A stretch of DNA of 64,000 nucleotides. Origin: Baylisascaris procyonis (Eukaryota > Nematoda > Chromadorea > Rhabditida > Ascarididae). Positions 60,701-64,000 of the stretch are shown here, piece after piece (position 1 is the stretch's first letter; each line of letters begins with the position of its first letter). Both the position numbers and the translations under genes were made by a program. Under the pieces are notes generated by a model that worked only from the letters and a program-made list of their open reading frames with translations, searched no databases and had not been told where the DNA came from. The stretch is taken from positions 5,648,501 through 5,712,500 of the forward strand of contig JAZARR010000212.1 of assembly GCA_037389465.1 (NCBI GenBank), read 5' to 3'.

Positions 60701-63700
60701 TGGGATGGGTTATCCGCTTGCCGCTACTTATTCATGCTTCACAGAGGCTAATTAAGGCGTTTTTTCGTCTTCCATATGATTATCTTAGTCGAGTGGCGCC
60801 TACTTCATGCATTTTGGACGTCGAGAACTCCAAATAATATATGTTAAAGCTTGGCCAACTAGCAGTTAGACCAGATCCTAGTTTGGAAGATCCTTATTCG
60901 CCCCTCCTCCCCTCTCCGTCGGCAAGCCCTGGGTACGGACCTGGCTGCATTCATTTAGCTTTATAGGAATAATAGGAAGTTTAATATGTATCCGGCGATC
61001 ACTTTGCTTTTAAATGATTCTACTTATTTATGATGTGCATGTTCTTTAGCAAAAAAGCGTAACATTAGTGATGTAGGCGGTCTAGACTGCGGTGTTCTAT
61101 CAGCAAAGCGCAAGTCACTGTCGTTTTCACCGTGAGCTGCTGTAATTTGTCTTCAACTATCGCATCGAATCTCGTTCAATGGTTGAAACGGAATGCAATC
61201 AAATATTCTCTATTTTATAATAAAGCAAGCATAATTGTTTAAAGACACTCCTTCTCTCGTTTCCCTTCCCTCCTCACAAATTCTCATCTCCCAGCAACCA
61301 TTTCTTGGTCACCCATACATTAAATTATACATTGCGATCACCTTAATGTTGTATCTAAACTTTTTACTGCGCAACTTACTATGGTTCTTTATTAGTTATA
61401 CTGTACCGGTATCATGCTTGGAGTTACTTTCTGCACGTACATTCATACTTTTTTTTTCATTTTTTCAAATGAAAGTTTGCATGTTTTGTGCAAAGAGAAC
61501 GTTAGAAACACGCGGATATTTAATGAGGCTAAGTGCTAATATAAACAATATCTCTATAATCGTGTATAATTCGCAAATGTATTGCGCCTCTTCAAATCGT
61601 CGTGCAAATTCGACGCATTCATTTAGAAATACTTGTTCGACAATGCAATTTAATCTAAAGAATTTTGTTTCACCGATGGTGAATGATGTGAAAGTTGGGA
61701 ATAGAGGTTAACGCAACGTTAACTTTGCAATAACAAGATAGGGATGTGGTGATTGTTTTACATCAGTGCAGAACTTCCGTAACGACATGAAGACACTAAC
61801 GGTGCATTGTGAATGGCGCATTTATTCATCGCAACACGCACATATAAACGATATACACTCAAATGGTGATCGCCTTTTCAGCTGTTTCATCACTTTTATC
61901 GATTTTAGAAATAAAATTGAGTGAAGATAATATTCGGAATGCTGTCTGCCTATTAGCAGCATTTAGCGGAAAGAAACTAAAACGTTCCTCATCGCATCAC
62001 CCTTAGCACTACAATTTGAGTACTCAGAAAAACATCCTGCAAATTCAATAGAGAATTTCACTTAGAGTCCGATAACCTTGTAAAAATTTATCACAGACAT
62101 CTCTGATATAGTCTAAAGAAAGCAACTTCTCAGATACGCAATTTAGCACGAAATTGAACGCATTAGTGCTCTAAGGGAACATTTACTTGCGTTTATAAGT
62201 TGAACATTCAACCAAATATGTGGTTATTGATTGGTTGAACTGTGTTTCCATGCATGCAATGATCAGTCGCTTAGCTGTTTGTGTTAAAAATCATCACGGT
62301 TAGATTTGTGGTGTTTGCTTTGAAATCTTTTTAAGGGATGAAACAAATCGGCCAATATGATTTCCCGCTCTCTTGGAATCAGTGATTTTTTTTTTCATGA
62401 AAAGGCTTAGCTTCTATTCCTTTGAGAAGGTTTTTCTTTGTGAATAAATTCACTTGAACATGTATGAAACAACTATTTGATCTTTGCAACTTTCCAGCTA
62501 AGCATTCCTTATTTCTCGCTACCGTTCCTTAAGAAAACATTTCACACCTGTGTTTCAGACTCTAGATAAATAAACCGAATATTTGTCGGTAAAGATAATT
62601 TGCTTTTGCCTTCTGCGAGTGAATACCGATAGGTTTAATAAGTAATCGCACCACATATATGATATTAAGCGACGCTGTTCCTCTCATTAATACATCTACC
62701 ATGAATGCTTTCTGAAGTTTAATGTGGACCTCTGTGTTTCCCCTTTAGCAAATAGAATAAAACACTGCAGAGAGCTTTGCTTTATTTGATCATTATGCCA
62801 GTATCCGTTAACCAGAGATCCAGTGTGCTCAAGCAGAAGTTCACCGGCCTTGCCATTTTATAAACTCTCGAATTTTTGGCGCTTATTGAAGCTCCTAGAT
62901 TGCAATCTTACTATGGATGAATTTTTTTTTGCGCAATGTTCATTCCAAAAATCAAATAGAGTTTGTGGAATAAGAACTAATTCTCTCGTGTGGTCTGGCT
63001 TCATGAATCAACGCCATAATCGACGTTTCTGCAGTAGGTGGTAGCATCAAATGCACTTTCACTTTTTGCGACGTTGTTAAAACTTTTAAACCTGCATAAA
63101 GTCTAAAGTTTGCTCCATATTCTTTTAGAATTGAAGGATACGTTCGTTATAAAAAAATTTTTTACGGAATTTCAGAATTCCTTTGTTTGCAGGAAAAGCT
63201 TTGTGACAGAAATTTACACTCTTCACTTACTGTTTAATTGTGTAATGCAAACTTATATCTTGTAACTACTGGCGACAGACCATAGACTCTTACAAAGTTA
63301 TATTTGTAAACTCAAATATATGAGGCGTCATCAAAAACTTCGCCACCTCACTCACACTTCTTATTGGAGCAGATTGTTGCCCGCGAAATTTGATCACAAA
63401 GAACTGGATTCTTGAAATTATGCCAAAATTTTTAAGTTTCATAACTTTTGCAGTAATGCATTGACAACCGTGAATGCTTATCTTACGGCGTATGTCAGTC
63501 AGGAAGGAATATGTCCATTGGTCACGCAGCACTCCCGTTAGCTCGGGACCAAAAATTTTGGAGCTTTATCTCTTGTTGTAATGTAGCAATGGCCAGGGTG
63601 TTCGCACCAGAGGGCAAACAAGCAAGGGAAGCATCGGATAGCAAGCAAGCATTTCCTATGCAAAAAAAACCACTGCGCCGTGCTATGCAGGAGTCCCTCC

Positions 63701-64000
63701 AATGTTTTTTTTTTGCTCTGCAAAACAAATACTGCCCGTTCATCGTTTCGATCCGGAATTCCACTAAACCTACTCAAAGCATTGCAACTCATTATCATGC
63801 CGTTTTATAGTCATTCCAATTTTGATGGTAAATCGAAAATGCATCCAGCAAACGAAACACAGAAATCCACTGCTGAACTAAGTCATTGATGGAACGTTTC
63901 TAATTCCAGAAAGAATCCGGCAAACCACACTGAGTGAGGTGTTTTTTGACTTCATATATATTAAAATCGTCGGCAAACTTTGTGGGAGGTTTTCGACCAT
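57709..64000. other. Right flank, upstream of the RBM12-like gene; no gene resolved
   Basis: AT-rich DNA with short open frames. The longest frame in the whole window (61235-61711 plus, 158 codons) is here and is listed separately. At 60898-60950 a C-rich stretch is followed by CCCTGGGTACGGACCTGGCTG, a type of sequence common in metazoan interspersed repeats. No tRNA or recognisable exon was found. Confidence 0.45.
61235..61711 (+). CDS. Unassigned 158-codon ORF
   Basis: The longest open frame in the window. Its first third is hydrophobic (ITLMLYLNFLLRNLLWFFIS, then VPVSCLELLSA). The rest is polar and Asn/Ser-rich (RLSANINNISIIVYNSQMYC, then SSNRRANSTHSFRNT). There is no domain I recognise. 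At this base composition a frame of this length is expected about 0.1 times by chance in the window, so it is notable but unproven. It begins within a pyrimidine-rich stretch. It could be a membrane protein exon, a repeat fragment or chance. Confidence 0.2.
   Translation: MFKDTPSLVSLPSSQILISQQPFLGHPYIKLYIAITLMLYLNFLLRNLLWFFISYTVPVSCLELLSARTFILFFSFFQMKVCMFCAKRTLETRGYLMRLSANINNISIIVYNSQMYCASSNRRANSTHSFRNTCSTMQFNLKNFVSPMVNDVKVGNRG

Noticed and set aside
42317..61031. Similarity between about 42335-42355 and 61005-61030 (CTTTTAAA, then GATTCTACT) as a repeat family
   Set aside because: Only about 18 bases are shared and the flanks do not extend; chance is likely in AT-rich DNA.

Overview
The window reads as chromosomal DNA of a metazoan, most likely a parasitic nematode. 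It is AT-rich with long introns. Coding DNA is carried in short exons bounded by GT..AG with TTTCAG, TTTTAG or TTTAG acceptors. The first coding exon of one gene is preceded by a TTTTTTCAG acceptor with no visible upstream exon, as in spliced-leader addition. The nematode assignment is inference; an ascaridoid or strongylid would fit the intron lengths, but the sequence alone does not settle the species.

Two multi-exon genes can be rebuilt from the sequence, both on the minus strand. The first (about 34.8 kb down to 5.55 kb, continuing past the left edge) is a tensin. Seven exons give an N-terminal leader, an inactive-looking PTP domain and most of the PTEN-type C2 domain. An eighth exon, 10 kb further on, carries the start of the disordered linker. 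Splice phases match at every junction joined here. At least one exon at the end of the C2 domain is missing between 15.56 and 5.66 kb. The SH2 and PTB exons expected at the C-terminus were not found and probably lie beyond position 1.

The second gene (57.7 kb down to 47.67 kb) is a compact gene of about 18 exons encoding an RBM12-type RNA-binding protein of about 1,050 residues. Its layout is an Ala/Pro-rich N-terminus, a poorly resolved RRM-like segment, RRM, Arg/Ser-rich spacer, RRM, a unique segment, a Pro/Gly-rich segment, and two C-terminal RRMs. Phases again match throughout except around 55.5-55.8 kb.

The rest is introns and intergenic DNA with scattered features. A linker-histone-like ORF lies on the plus strand inside tensin intron 1. 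There are two decayed mariner-type transposase copies (18.3 kb plus, 30.5 kb minus), three long (TA)n tracts, homopolymer tracts, a dispersed repeat pair, a perfect 15-bp-arm hairpin at 46.8 kb, and several candidate plus-strand exons without a gene model. The stretches 35-47.6 kb and 57.7-64 kb contain no gene I can defend. No tRNA, rRNA, CRISPR array or prokaryotic feature was seen.
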